This document shows, piece after piece, positions 1 through 7,879 of a stretch of DNA of 16,533 bases. The notes below the pieces were generated by a model. It had not been told where the DNA came from and searched no databases. It worked only from the letters and a program-made list of their open reading frames with translations. The stretch spans positions 1-16,533 of the forward strand of contig DATDAH010000364.1 in assembly GCA_036525535.1 (NCBI GenBank). The letters are read 5' to 3'. A program made the position numbers and the translations under genes. Origin of the DNA: DATDAH01 sp036525535. Its GTDB lineage: Bacteria > Actinomycetota > Acidimicrobiia > Acidimicrobiales > DATDAH01. Numbering within the stretch: position 1 is the stretch's first letter; every line of letters begins with the position of its first letter.

Positions 1-205
1 CGGGGCGCTGGTCGTCGCCACGCGGCGCTGACCCTGACCCGGCGGTCTGGGCCAACCGCACCGACGCAACGGGGCGGGGGGGCGGGCTGTCTGTCGTCGG
101 GGCGACGCGGGGTCACGAACGTGCGCCGAATGCACCCCGAACGCGTGGGTCAACGGACGCAAGTTGTCGGGTCGAGGCCCTCGCCGCTGCCGCCACCCGG
201 CGCTC

Positions 206-1204
206 CTAGGCCAGGAGGGTCACGCCCGGGTCACTGTCGTCGACCCGGCCGATCTCAATGAAGCCCTCGAGCTCGCCGACCGCGCCGGGGTCGACGGCCG
301 CCAGCAGCCCGCCGGAGGTCTGGGGGTCGTAGACCAGGGCCTCGACGACCTCGTCGGCGTCACCGTCGGTGTGGCCGGCCAGGTAGTCCCGGTTGCGGGG
401 ATCGCCACCCGTGCGCACACCGGCCTCGGCCGCGGCCCGCGTGCCGGCGTAGAGCGGCAGGGCGGCGCCCTCGACGACCAGGCGGACCGCGGAGCGGTCA
501 GCCATCTCCCAGCCGTGGCCGGCCAGGCCGAACCCGGTGACGTCGGTCGCCGCGTGCACCGCCCCGTCGGCGGCGACCAGGGCCTCGGATGCGGCCCGAT
601 TCAGCTCTCGCATCCCCGCGATGACCGCGGCCTTCTCGGCGGTCGACCCGCCGGCCAGGACCAGGCCCGTGCCCAACGGCTTGGAGAGGACCAGCGTGTC
701 ACCCGAGCGAGCCCCCGCCTTGGTCAGGATGCGGTCGGGGTGGACGATGCCCTGCACGGCCAGGCCGAAGATGGGCTCGTCGGAGCGGATCGTGTGGCCT
801 CCTGCCGTGGTTCCCCCCGCGGCGGCCACCCGCTCGGCGGCCGCGGCGAGGATGGCGGCAATGGCCTCACGGGGCAGCGCCTCCGGGAAGGCCGACAGGT
901 TCAGGGCCATGACGACCCGGGCCCCCATGGCGAAGACATCCGAGCAGGCGTTGGCCGCGGCGATGGCCCCGAAGTCACCGGGGTCGTCGACCAGAGGCGG
1001 GAAGAAGTCGGCGGTCGACACCAACGCCACGTCGTCGGCCACCCGGTAGACCGCGGCGTCGTCGGACGGAGACAGGCCCACCAACAGCTCGGCGTCCACG
1101 CTGCCGGGGAGCTCGCTGACCAACCCCCGCAGCGCCGTAGCCCCCCACTTCGCCGCGCAGCCCCCGCACTCGGTCCACTCCGTCAACCGGACCTCATCGC
1201 TCAT
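206..1204 (-). CDS. selD: Selenide, water dikinase (selenophosphate synthetase)
   Basis: Makes selenophosphate from selenide and ATP in the cytoplasm; this is the selenium donor for selenocysteine-tRNA and for 2-selenouridine in tRNA. The 332-aa length is normal for the family. The N-terminal loop reads ECGGCAAK: Cys16 and Lys19 match the catalytic Cys17/Lys20 of E. coli SelD, so this is the Cys form, not the selenocysteine form. Further family blocks are STADFFPPLVDDPGDFG, AAANACSDVFAMGA, the GGHTI motif and DPQTSGGLL near the C-terminus. No selA, selB or tRNA-Sec is visible nearby, so which selenium pathway it feeds cannot be decided here. ATG 1204 has no Shine-Dalgarno sequence but has a TAGCCT box 6 nt upstream, suggesting a leaderless mRNA. 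Confidence 0.96.
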   Translation of the reverse strand: MSDEVRLTEWTECGGCAAKWGATALRGLVSELPGSVDAELLVGLSPSDDAAVYRVADDVALVSTADFFPPLVDDPGDFGAIAAANACSDVFAMGARVVMALNLSAFPEALPREAIAAILAAAAERVAAAGGTTAGGHTIRSDEPIFGLAVQGIVHPDRILTKAGARSGDTLVLSKPLGTGLVLAGGSTAEKAAVIAGMRELNRAASEALVAADGAVHAATDVTGFGLAGHGWEMADRSAVRLVVEGAALPLYAGTRAAAEAGVRTGGDPRNRDYLAGHTDGDADEVVEALVYDPQTSGGLLAAVDPGAVGELEGFIEIGRVDDSDPGVTLLA

Positions 1205-1210
1205 GACCGG

Positions 1211-1216
1211 AGGCTA
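1211..1216 (-). promoter_or_regulatory. Putative -10 box of selD (leaderless)
   Basis: On the minus strand TAGCCT (matching TAnnnT) lies 6 nt before the selD ATG. A transcript started from it would begin at or very near the start codon. No clear -35 is seen, which is common for actinobacterial promoters. This rests on sequence match and position only. Confidence 0.4.
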
Positions 1217-1330
1217 CGGAACCCCGCCCCTCCGACGCGACAGGACATCGCGGCACGAAGGGTGAAGTCTGTGTGAACCCTGGCCGATATCGGGGTCCAA
1301 CCCCTTGACGTCGAGAGGACTCCGCCGACA

Positions 1331-1558
1331 ATGACGGTCGTGACCATGGTCGAACCAACCGAACGGGTGCACAGCGAGGGAACCCCCGTCGAGGTGCGCA
1401 ACCGCTTCGACGCCCGGTGGAACCGGGGCTTCGTGATCGACCGGGTGGAGGGCGACGGTTACCGCATCCGGCGCTCGTCCGACGACCAGCTCCTGCCGAC
1501 GATCTTCACCACCGACGAGGTCCGCCGGGAGCGCCGCCGCGGCCAGTGGTGGTACTGA
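1331..1558 (+). CDS. Small hypothetical protein, Tudor/SH3-like
   Basis: A 75-aa protein with no recognised family name. After a short acidic, variable N-terminus, residues of about 18-65 alternate charged and hydrophobic positions in a way that suggests a small beta-barrel: VEVRNRFDARWNRGFVID, then a GDGYRIRR strand, then LLPTIFTTDEVR. The order 'enter the fold, aromatic Trp-x-x-Gly-Phe, basic strand, Pro, Asp-Glu-Val' resembles Tudor/Agenet or SH3-like domains, but that is inference from pattern. It ends in a very basic, Trp-rich tail (RRERRRGQWWY), which could bind nucleic acid. A GAGAGGA purine stretch lies 11 nt before the ATG, rather far for a ribosome site. It is divergent from selD with 126 nt between them. 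Confidence 0.6.
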   Translation: MTVVTMVEPTERVHSEGTPVEVRNRFDARWNRGFVIDRVEGDGYRIRRSSDDQLLPTIFTTDEVRRERRRGQWWY

Positions 1559-1631
1559 CGACCTGATCGCGCCGAGGACCGATCCGAGGCCGGGGGAACC
1601 CGTCGGCGTCGTCTTAGCCGGACGTACCTCG

Positions 1632-1637
1632 TAGGTT
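1632..1637 (+). promoter_or_regulatory. Putative -10 box of the MDR oxidoreductase gene
   Basis: TAGGTT (TAnnnT) ends 10 nt before ATG 1648. It would give a leader of only a few bases, or none. It is the weakest match in spacing among the similar boxes in this window, and no -35 was recognised. Confidence 0.3.
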
Positions 1638-1647
1638 TGACGACGCC

Positions 1648-2652
1648 ATGGAGCGCGCGACGCCGGACACGATGACCGCGGTGGTCCAGGACCAGTACGG
1701 CACGGTGGCCGCGGAGGTCCTCGGCGTCGAGCAGATCGCTCGGCCCACGATCGGTGACGACGAGGTGTTGGTCAGGACCCGGGCCGCGGGCGTGGACCGG
1801 GGCACCTGGCACCTGATGGCCGGGCTCCCCCTCATCGGCCGGATCGCCTTCGGGCTGGGATCGCCCAAGGTCCGAGTCCCGGGCCGCGACGTCGCCGGGA
1901 CGGTGGAGACCGTGGGCAAGAACGTCAGCGGGTTCACCCGGGGCGACGAGGTCTTCGGCAGCTGCGGGGCCACCCATAGCGGCTCCTTCGCCGAGTTGTC
2001 CGTGGCCCGGGCGAATCGCCTGGCCACCAAGCCCGCGAACCTCACGTTCGAGGAGGCCGCCGCCGTGCCCATTTCGGGCTTCACCGCCCTCCAGGCCCTG
2101 CGGAAGGGCCACGTGGCGGCCGGGCAGACCGTGGCCGTCCTCGGGGCCTCGGGCGGGGTGGGCACCTACGCCGTGCAGATCGCCAAAGCGTTCGGCGCGG
2201 AGGTGACCGGTGTGTGCAGCGCGGCGAAGGCAGATCTGGTTCGCGCCCTCGGCGCCGACCACGTCATCGACTACAGCAGCGAAGATGTCACCGACGGCGG
2301 GCCTTACGACGTGATCCTCGACATCGGCGGCAACCGCACGCTGTCCCAGCTCCGCGCGGCCCTCACGCCCGAAGGCCGTCTGGTGATCGCCGGCGGCGAG
2401 ACCGACGGCCGCTGGTTCGGTGGTTACGACCGGCAGCTGCGGGCGGCGGCGCTGTCGCCGTTCGTGAGCCAGACGCTGGGCCCGATCGCCTCGTCGGAGA
2501 ACGCCGAGGACCTGGTGGTGCTCCGGGACCTGATCGAAGCCGGGCAGATCACCCCGGCCGTCGACCGGACCTACCCGCTGGCCGAGGCCGCCGCCGCCGT
2601 CCAGCACCTGGTCGACGGCCGAGCGCGGGGCAAGGTCGTCATCACCGTCTGA
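1648..2652 (+). CDS. NAD(P)-dependent MDR family oxidoreductase (quinone oxidoreductase/alcohol dehydrogenase-like)
   Basis: Medium-chain dehydrogenase/reductase of 334 aa. The N-terminal GroES-like fold covers about residues 9-130, including PGRDVAGTVETVG. The Rossmann nucleotide-binding fold follows, with the glycine motif GASGGVG at about 166-172 and the ADHVIDY segment typical of the quinone oxidoreductase/MDR1 branch. The Cys/His ligands of the zinc-dependent alcohol dehydrogenases are missing, so a zinc-independent NAD(P)H reductase is more likely; the substrate is unknown. Two starts are possible: ATG 1648, and ATG 1672 (MTAVVQDQYG), where family similarity begins. ATG 1648 is kept because a TAGGTT box lies 10 nt upstream. 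It converges on the GYD gene with only 12 nt between the stops. Confidence 0.88.
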   Translation: MERATPDTMTAVVQDQYGTVAAEVLGVEQIARPTIGDDEVLVRTRAAGVDRGTWHLMAGLPLIGRIAFGLGSPKVRVPGRDVAGTVETVGKNVSGFTRGDEVFGSCGATHSGSFAELSVARANRLATKPANLTFEEAAAVPISGFTALQALRKGHVAAGQTVAVLGASGGVGTYAVQIAKAFGAEVTGVCSAAKADLVRALGADHVIDYSSEDVTDGGPYDVILDIGGNRTLSQLRAALTPEGRLVIAGGETDGRWFGGYDRQLRAAALSPFVSQTLGPIASSENAEDLVVLRDLIEAGQITPAVDRTYPLAEAAAAVQHLVDGRARGKVVITV

Positions 2653-2664
2653 GCCGGGTTGGCC

Positions 2665-2967
2665 TCAGAGCGGGTCGGGGTCCGCGGCCAGGGCGGCGAT
2701 GTACTCGTCCACGTCGATGGCCTTGATCGTCGTGGTCTTCATGGTTCCCCGGGCGGCGAGACGGGTGGCCAGCTTGGCCACGGTGACGTCGTCGGGGGCG
2801 TCGATGATGTTCAGGAAGTCGTACTGGCCGAGCAGGGCGTACTGGTGCAGGATCGTCACGCCCAGCGCCTCGACGTCGTCGTTGACCTCACGGAGCCGGT
2901 CCGGCTGGGTGTTGAGCTTGTGGAACCCGTCCGGCCCGATCGTGGAGAGCATCACGAAGATCGGCAT
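2665..2967 (-). CDS. GYD domain-containing protein
   Basis: A 100-aa protein of the GYD family: small, ferredoxin-like alpha/beta proteins of unknown biochemical role, common in actinobacteria and proteobacteria. The family hallmark is seen at about 46-51 as LGQYDF, where GQYD stands for the usual G-Y/R-Y-D. It is followed by the conserved DAPDD segment and a C-terminal TTTIKAIDVDEY strand. There is no signal peptide or membrane helix. The ATG has no Shine-Dalgarno sequence; TACGGT lies 6 nt before it, pointing to its own leaderless transcript rather than readthrough from the membrane phosphotransferase gene 46 nt upstream. The 13-nt stretch around this box recurs exactly before that gene. 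Confidence 0.88.
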   Translation of the reverse strand: MPIFVMLSTIGPDGFHKLNTQPDRLREVNDDVEALGVTILHQYALLGQYDFLNIIDAPDDVTVAKLATRLAARGTMKTTTIKAIDVDEYIAALAADPDPL

Positions 2968-2973
2968 GCCCCG

Positions 2974-2979
2974 ACCGTA
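2974..2979 (-). promoter_or_regulatory. Putative -10 box of the GYD gene (leaderless)
   Basis: TACGGT on the minus strand, 6 nt before the ATG at 2967. It lies in the 13-mer GGTGGCTACGGTC (2973-2985), which is repeated exactly at 5076-5088 before the next upstream minus-strand gene. Confidence 0.45.
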
Positions 2980-3013
2980 GCCACCGACCCGTCGGCGGGA
3001 CCGTCGGGTTGGC

Positions 3014-5068
3014 TCAGTCCTGGCGAGGGAGCATCTCCAGGGGGGTGAGCGACGGCGATTGGGGCGGCCCGGAGACGGCCAGGAACTCCAGGTCGTGCTC
3101 CCCTGGCGTCAGCAGGCCCTCGGCCAGCAGCGACCAGAAGGTGGCGAAGTCGCCCTGACGGTAGGTCCGGGCGATGCCGGCGACGGTGCCGTCCACCGCC
3201 ACGGCGATCCAGGGCTCGGGGTCCTCGACCCAGATGCCCTCGACGTAGGCGGGCAGCTCGGTCGCGCCCTCGGCCACGGTGAAGGTGGGGCGGGAGTAGG
3301 TCGTGACCCTGAAGTCCAGCGGCGGGCCGACGCCGGCATCGGCCACTTCCGTACCGACCAGGTCGCCGTACTCGCCCAACCGCAGGACGGCGTACGGGTC
3401 GTCGCCGTGGCCGGCCATCGGGGTCGTGCCCTGCAGGACCTCGGCGAAGCCGTCGGCGCGGTCGAAGGCCACGTAACCGTCGTCGTTCGCCTCGACGGTG
3501 TCGAAGCGCCACCAGATCATGCGGGCCGGGCGGTCGCGACGGTCGGCCTCGTCGTCGAAGACCGAGACGCCGTCGACCCCCCAGGGGATCTCCACGTCGA
3601 GCACGTCGGCGATGGTCGGCACCACGTCGATGGTCTCGGTCGCCCGGTCGTCGACCGCCCCCTCGGACTGACCGGGCAGCTTGACGAACAACGGCGTCCA
3701 CATCACCTGGGCGTGGTTGCGCTCGGAGATCGCCCGCAGCGGCTCCTCGCCGACGAAGCCGATCCCGTGGTCGGCGGTGACGATGACGAGGGCGTCGTCG
3801 TAGAGGCCGCCGGCCCGGAGGTCGGCGACGACCTGGCCCAGCAGGGTGTCGGTGTGCTGGAGCTGCACCAGGTGGCGTTGCCGACCCGCGTCGGCGGACA
3901 TCTGGGTGAACCAGTCACCGAATTCGGCGGACCGGGGCGGGTCGGGTGCCTCGTAGGTCCGCCCCGACGCGAGGAAGTCCCAGGGCTGGTGGGGCAGGAG
4001 GAAGTGGCCGAAGTCGAGCGTCGGGCGGTCGCCGGGCACCGACTCGCGGCCGAAGGCCCGAAGGCGGGACGGCGCCTCGGGGTCGGAGGGGTTGCGGTCG
4101 ATGATGAAGCCGACCGGCGCCTGGTCGGCCCATGGCTCGGCCACACCCCGGAAGACGGTGACGCCCTGGTCGAGCAGGGTGCGCATGATGCTCGGCGACG
4201 ACGGCCGAGCCCGTTGCTCACAGATGCCCGGCGGGCAGACCTCGGTCAGGGTCTCCACAGCGTCGACGTCGTAGGTGCCGCCCAGGAGGGTGAAGATGTT
4301 CTCCTCGAAGTTCGTGGCCACGGGGGCGGGGAACAGCTCTTCGGGCAGCTGACCGGTGAGGATGGCCGGCAGGGCCGAGGGCGTGAGCGGCGACACCCCG
4401 GTGTTGTTGCGGAACCAGGTCGAGTCCCCGGCCAGGTCGGCGAACCCGGGGTAGGCGTCGGCGTCGATGCGCCCCTCGCCGTCCAGCAGCGAGACCTCGG
4501 GGAACTCGTCGAAGGCGATGAGCACGACCGGGACCGGGTTGCCGACCTCGACCTCGGCGGCGTCGACGCCGTCGGACACGACCAGGTCGGCCACCGGCGA
4601 GGCCAGGAGGAAGAGGGCGAGGAACGCGGGCGCGGCGAGGGCGAGGTACCGCAGGATCGACCGGGCCTTCTCGGATCGGAGGAACAGCCAGCCGGCCGAG
4701 ACGGCGACGACCAGGCCCGCGAAGATCAGCCAGGAACGGCCCTGAGCGTCCAGGACCGTCGACTTGATGATCTCGATGGCGAACAGGCCGACGCCGAGAC
4801 CGACGATGGCGACGTGGACCCGGTCCCGGACCGTCGGCCCGAGGAGACGGAACGGCTGCTCGATCAGCCACAGCACGAGCGGCGGCCCGAGCACCACGAG
4901 CAGGGCGTAGAGGACGATCTCGGTCGGGCCCGCGGCCAGCGACACCAGCTCTTCGGGAGCCTGCTGGACGACGTTGAAGACCGGCTGGGCCACGGTCACC
5001 GCGGTGATCCCGACCAGTTCGATCAGGTACCGCCCTTCTCGGCGCCACCCCCCGCCCTCCTTCGCCAC
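3014..5068 (-). CDS. Membrane-anchored alkaline phosphatase/sulfatase superfamily enzyme, LtaS-like layout (paralogue 1)
   Basis: 684 aa. Five hydrophobic segments (about 15-35, 50-70, 84-104, 112-130, 139-163) precede a large domain expected outside the membrane, as in LtaS-type phosphoglycerol transferases. Superfamily metal and active-site motifs are visible: Asp187 in VLIAFDEFP, Thr229 at the nucleophile position ten residues before the Gly of LTG, His355/His360 in HFLLPHQPW, and Asp433-His434 in TADHG. The nucleophile position holds Thr, not Cys or Ser, so conversion to formylglycine as in true sulfatases is not possible. A phospho-transferase or hydrolase on an envelope substrate is more likely. 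The only two cysteines (278 and 283, CPPGIC) may form a disulfide. A beta-rich C-terminal domain (about 560-684) is shared with the paralogue at 7876-9990. Start is GTG; TACGGT lies 8 nt upstream. Many databases would call it simply 'sulfatase'. Confidence 0.85.
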   Translation of the reverse strand: MAKEGGGWRREGRYLIELVGITAVTVAQPVFNVVQQAPEELVSLAAGPTEIVLYALLVVLGPPLVLWLIEQPFRLLGPTVRDRVHVAIVGLGVGLFAIEIIKSTVLDAQGRSWLIFAGLVVAVSAGWLFLRSEKARSILRYLALAAPAFLALFLLASPVADLVVSDGVDAAEVEVGNPVPVVLIAFDEFPEVSLLDGEGRIDADAYPGFADLAGDSTWFRNNTGVSPLTPSALPAILTGQLPEELFPAPVATNFEENIFTLLGGTYDVDAVETLTEVCPPGICEQRARPSSPSIMRTLLDQGVTVFRGVAEPWADQAPVGFIIDRNPSDPEAPSRLRAFGRESVPGDRPTLDFGHFLLPHQPWDFLASGRTYEAPDPPRSAEFGDWFTQMSADAGRQRHLVQLQHTDTLLGQVVADLRAGGLYDDALVIVTADHGIGFVGEEPLRAISERNHAQVMWTPLFVKLPGQSEGAVDDRATETIDVVPTIADVLDVEIPWGVDGVSVFDDEADRRDRPARMIWWRFDTVEANDDGYVAFDRADGFAEVLQGTTPMAGHGDDPYAVLRLGEYGDLVGTEVADAGVGPPLDFRVTTYSRPTFTVAEGATELPAYVEGIWVEDPEPWIAVAVDGTVAGIARTYRQGDFATFWSLLAEGLLTPGEHDLEFLAVSGPPQSPSLTPLEMLPRQD

Positions 5069-5076
5069 GGGGTGAG

Positions 5077-5082
5077 ACCGTA
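5077..5082 (-). promoter_or_regulatory. Putative -10 box of membrane phosphotransferase gene 1
   Basis: TACGGT on the minus strand, 8 nt before GTG 5068, inside the exact copy (5076-5088) of the 13-mer found before the GYD gene. No Shine-Dalgarno sequence lies between it and the GTG (CTCACCCC), so a leaderless or near-leaderless mRNA is likely. Confidence 0.42.
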
Positions 5083-5145
5083 GCCACCTCTCGGTGGCCG
5101 CCAGCGGTCAGCACCTCCGGGCTCAGGTCGACAGTTTGTGACTCA

Positions 5146-5170
5146 GCGACCTGTCCGATGCCGGGTTCCG
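5146..5170 (+). repeat. Direct repeat copy 1 upstream of the GH38 gene
   Basis: A 25-nt unit beginning GCGACCTGTCCG and ending GGGTTCCG. It matches the unit at 5194-5218 at 22 of 25 positions. If transcription starts at ATG 5240, it lies at about -94 to -70. It may be a regulator binding site between the divergent mannosidase and phosphotransferase genes. Confidence 0.55.
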
Positions 5171-5193
5171 CGACCGGCGCGCCCTGACAAGCC

Positions 5194-5218
5194 GCGACCC
5201 GTCCGGTGCCGGGTTCGG
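5194..5218 (+). repeat. Direct repeat copy 2 upstream of the GH38 gene
   Basis: Second copy of the 25-nt unit, starting 48 nt after the first (beginning GCGACCCGTCCG, ending GGGTTCGG). It covers about -46 to -22 relative to a start at ATG 5240, that is, the -35 region, where no recognisable -35 hexamer exists. This placement fits an activator or repressor site. Confidence 0.55.
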
Positions 5219-5227
5219 CCACGGCCG

Positions 5228-5233
5228 TACTCT
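5228..5233 (+). promoter_or_regulatory. Putative -10 box of the GH38 gene (leaderless)
   Basis: TACTCT, 6 nt before ATG 5240. The spacer GAGGGC could act as a weak Shine-Dalgarno sequence but is too close to the ATG to be efficient. The box supports the ATG at 5240 over the longer open frame that begins at 5138. Confidence 0.42.
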
Positions 5234-5239
5234 GAGGGC

Positions 5240-7879
5240 ATGGCGCGCACCGTGTCGGTCGTCCCCCACACGCACTGGGACCGGGAGTGGTACGCACCGT
5301 TCCAGCGGTTCCGGCTGCAGCTGGTCGACCTGCTCGACGACCTCCTCCCCCGGCTCGAGGCCGACCCCTCGTTCCGGCACTTCCTGCTCGACGGCCAGAT
5401 GGCGGTGGTCGACGACTACCTCGAGGTCCGCCCCGAGGCCGAAGCCACCCTGCGTCGCCTGGCCACGTCCGGTCGCCTGGCCATGGGCCCGTGGTACGCC
5501 CTGCCCGACGAGTTCCTGGTGTCGGGCGAGACCCTGGTCCGGAACCTGCAACTGGGCCTCCGACGGGCCGCCGCCTTCGGGGGGGCCATGGACGTCGGCT
5601 ACCTGCCCGACATGTTCGGCCACGTCGCCCAGATGCCCCAGGTCCTGGCCCAGTTCGGTTTCGAACACACCGTCGTCTGGCGGGGCGTGCCGTCGGCCGT
5701 GGACCGCAGCGGGTTCTGGTGGGAGGCCCCCGACGGCACCACCATCCGGGCTGAGTACCTCCCCGAGGGCTACGGCAACGGGGCCCGGGTCCCCGACGAC
5801 GCCAAGGCGCTGCTCCACCTCGTCGACGGGTTCATCCGCACCCACGAGTCCGTGCTGGACGGGCCCGTCCTCTGGATGGTGGGCACCGACCACCAGACCC
5901 CTCGACCCTGGCTGGGCCGGGTCGTGCTGGAGGCCAACGAGCTGCAGGACGACGTCGAGCTGGTCATCCGCTCGCTGGCCGAGCACGTGGCCGCCGCCCC
6001 CACCGAGGGCCTCCCCCACTGGGCCGGCGAGCTGCGGTCCGGCGCCCGAGCCAACCTGCTCATGGGCGTGGGCTCCAACCGGACCGACGTGAAGGTGGCC
6101 GCCGCCGTGGCCGAGCGCACGTTGGAGCGGCTGGCCGAGCCGTTGGCCGCCCTGTTCACCCCCGCCGCCGACTGGCCCCGGACCCTGCTCGACCTGGCCT
6201 GGCGGGAGGTCATCCGCAACTCCGCCCACGACTCGGTCTGCGCCTGCTCCCACGACGACGTGGTCGACGCCGTCCTCCATCGCTACGCCGAGGCCCGTCA
6301 CATCGGCAAGGGCCTGGTCCGCCGCACGATGGGTCGCTTCGCCGACACGCTGGCCGTGACCGGCGCGGTGGTCGTGAACCCGTCGGCCCGCACCCGGGGC
6401 GGCATGGTCGAACTGGATCTTCCCGGCGCAGGCCCCGCGGACGGGCTGCAGCTCCTGTCGGAGACGGCGGCCGAGGAGGTGCTCCACGAGATCGCGGCGG
6501 CCGATGCCGTCCTGGTCGTCGAGCGGGAGATCTTCCTGCATCCGGCCCTGATCGAGCTCGAGCTGGACGTCGACGGCGACCGGGTCGAGGTCCTGCTCCG
6601 GGAGGGCGAGCGACTGATGGACGCCCCGCCCGAGAACACCACCGCCGTCCTGACCGCGCTGTCCGAGCTGGCCGCCGCTCGCCCCGACGGCGTCGTCCGC
6701 ATCGAGCGCCACGGGCCGGCCCGCCGCCGGGTCTTGGCCCACATCGATGCGGTGCTCGGCTACGGCTGGCAGGCCTGGGACCCGACCCGGTCGGGGGCGG
6801 CGGTGGGGGTGACCGTCGACGGCACCACCCTCACCAACGGGCTGGTCACGGTGGTCGTGGACCCGGCCGACGGGACGTTCTCGCTCGACGGGCTGGCCAC
6901 GCTCGGCAAGATCGTCGACGACGGCGATGCCGGCGACACCTACAACTGGTCACCCCCCGATCACGACGTGTTCGTCGACCAGGTCGAGTCGGTGTCGGTG
7001 AGCGTGGCCGAGGCCGGCCCGGTGCGGGGCCGCGTCGTGGTCGACGCCGTCTACCGGCTTCCCCACCACATCGAGGACCGGGCCCGGGTGGGCGAGGTCG
7101 ACCTGGTGATTCAGACGACCTACGAGCTACGCGCCGGTGAGGACTTCGTCCGGGTCAGCACGGCGATCGACAACCAGGCCCGCGACCACCGGCTCCGGGT
7201 CGGCTTCCCGCTGCCCGAGCCGACCGACCACTCCGAAGCGGAGTGCGCGTTCACCGTCGTGCGCCGGGGCCTCGACGCCGAAGGCGGCCCGACGGAGCGA
7301 CCGATGAGCACCTTCCCGTCCCGCCGCTTCGTGCGGGCCGGCGGGCTGACGGTGGCCCACGAGGGCCTGCTCGAGTACGAGCTGGTCGACATCGCCGACG
7401 GCCGCTCCCACCGGCTTGCCCTGACCCTGTTGCGCTGCACCGGGATGCTGTCCCAAGGGCCGATGACCACCCGGCCGCTGCCCGCGGGACCCGAGAGCCC
7501 GCTGGAGGGCCCGCAGATGCAGGGCCGCCAGACCGTGCGGTACGCCGTGCGGCTGGGTGACGGCGACCCCTACGCCTTCGTCGACGACACCTTCACCCCC
7601 CTCCAGGTGGCGACCGGCGCCGGCGAGGGCACGGTCCCCGGCCACGGCCAGATGCTGTCGGTCGTCGGTGCTCAGGTGTCGGCGCTGTACCGGGACGGCG
7701 GGGCGCTCCACGTCCGGGTCTTCAACCCCACCGAAGAGCCGACGACCGTCACGGTCGAGGGCCACCGGGGCTGGCGGGTCGACCTCCGCGGTCGCCCCGT
7801 CGAGCCCTTCGAGCAGACGGTTGCCCTCGCCCCCCACCAGATCGCCACGCTGCAGCTCGCCGACCCGGCGGTGGGCTAG
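5240..7879 (+). CDS. Glycoside hydrolase family 38 alpha-mannosidase
   Basis: An 879-aa enzyme predicted to cleave alpha-mannosidic bonds with retention. The catalytic domain starts directly at the N-terminus with VPHTHWDREW, where His12 and Asp14 match the zinc ligands of GH38. Asp124 in YLPDMFGH is the nucleophile and third ligand; His330 in SAHDSVCACSHDD is the fourth. The helical middle domain and the large C-terminal beta domains (about 400-879, including LTNGLVTVVVDPADGTFSL) are present, so the enzyme looks whole. There is no signal peptide or TM segment, so it should be cytoplasmic. The open frame runs 34 codons further upstream, but ATG 5240 is where family similarity begins. It diverges from one membrane phosphotransferase gene (171 nt) and converges with the other, sharing the 4-bp CTAG at the stops. 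The substrate may be a mannoside, mannosylglycerate or glycan; this cannot be told from sequence. Confidence 0.94.
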   Translation: MARTVSVVPHTHWDREWYAPFQRFRLQLVDLLDDLLPRLEADPSFRHFLLDGQMAVVDDYLEVRPEAEATLRRLATSGRLAMGPWYALPDEFLVSGETLVRNLQLGLRRAAAFGGAMDVGYLPDMFGHVAQMPQVLAQFGFEHTVVWRGVPSAVDRSGFWWEAPDGTTIRAEYLPEGYGNGARVPDDAKALLHLVDGFIRTHESVLDGPVLWMVGTDHQTPRPWLGRVVLEANELQDDVELVIRSLAEHVAAAPTEGLPHWAGELRSGARANLLMGVGSNRTDVKVAAAVAERTLERLAEPLAALFTPAADWPRTLLDLAWREVIRNSAHDSVCACSHDDVVDAVLHRYAEARHIGKGLVRRTMGRFADTLAVTGAVVVNPSARTRGGMVELDLPGAGPADGLQLLSETAAEEVLHEIAAADAVLVVEREIFLHPALIELELDVDGDRVEVLLREGERLMDAPPENTTAVLTALSELAAARPDGVVRIERHGPARRRVLAHIDAVLGYGWQAWDPTRSGAAVGVTVDGTTLTNGLVTVVVDPADGTFSLDGLATLGKIVDDGDAGDTYNWSPPDHDVFVDQVESVSVSVAEAGPVRGRVVVDAVYRLPHHIEDRARVGEVDLVIQTTYELRAGEDFVRVSTAIDNQARDHRLRVGFPLPEPTDHSEAECAFTVVRRGLDAEGGPTERPMSTFPSRRFVRAGGLTVAHEGLLEYELVDIADGRSHRLALTLLRCTGMLSQGPMTTRPLPAGPESPLEGPQMQGRQTVRYAVRLGDGDPYAFVDDTFTPLQVATGAGEGTVPGHGQMLSVVGAQVSALYRDGGALHVRVFNPTEEPTTVTVEGHRGWRVDLRGRPVEPFEQTVALAPHQIATLQLADPAVG

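Noticed and set aside
1..205. Possible tRNA-Sec or tail of another sel gene beside selD
   Set aside because: No T-loop motif, acceptor pairing or UCA anticodon arm was found on either strand. A 9-codon tail ending at 31 (GALVVATRR) is too short to support a gene.
1305..1310. TTGACG as a -35 box for the 75-aa gene
   Set aside because: With 17 nt spacing the -10 would fall on ACAATG at the start codon; no proper -10 is there.
3059..5083. 674-codon plus-strand frame opposite membrane phosphotransferase 1
   Set aside because: Its product is dominated by Gly/Asp/Val/Arg without domains, while the minus strand encodes a protein with clear TM segments and catalytic motifs.
5138..5239. 34-codon N-terminal extension of the GH38 protein
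   Set aside because: Its sequence is Arg/Pro-rich and only reflects the two direct repeats; GH38 similarity and the TACTCT box both point to ATG 5240.
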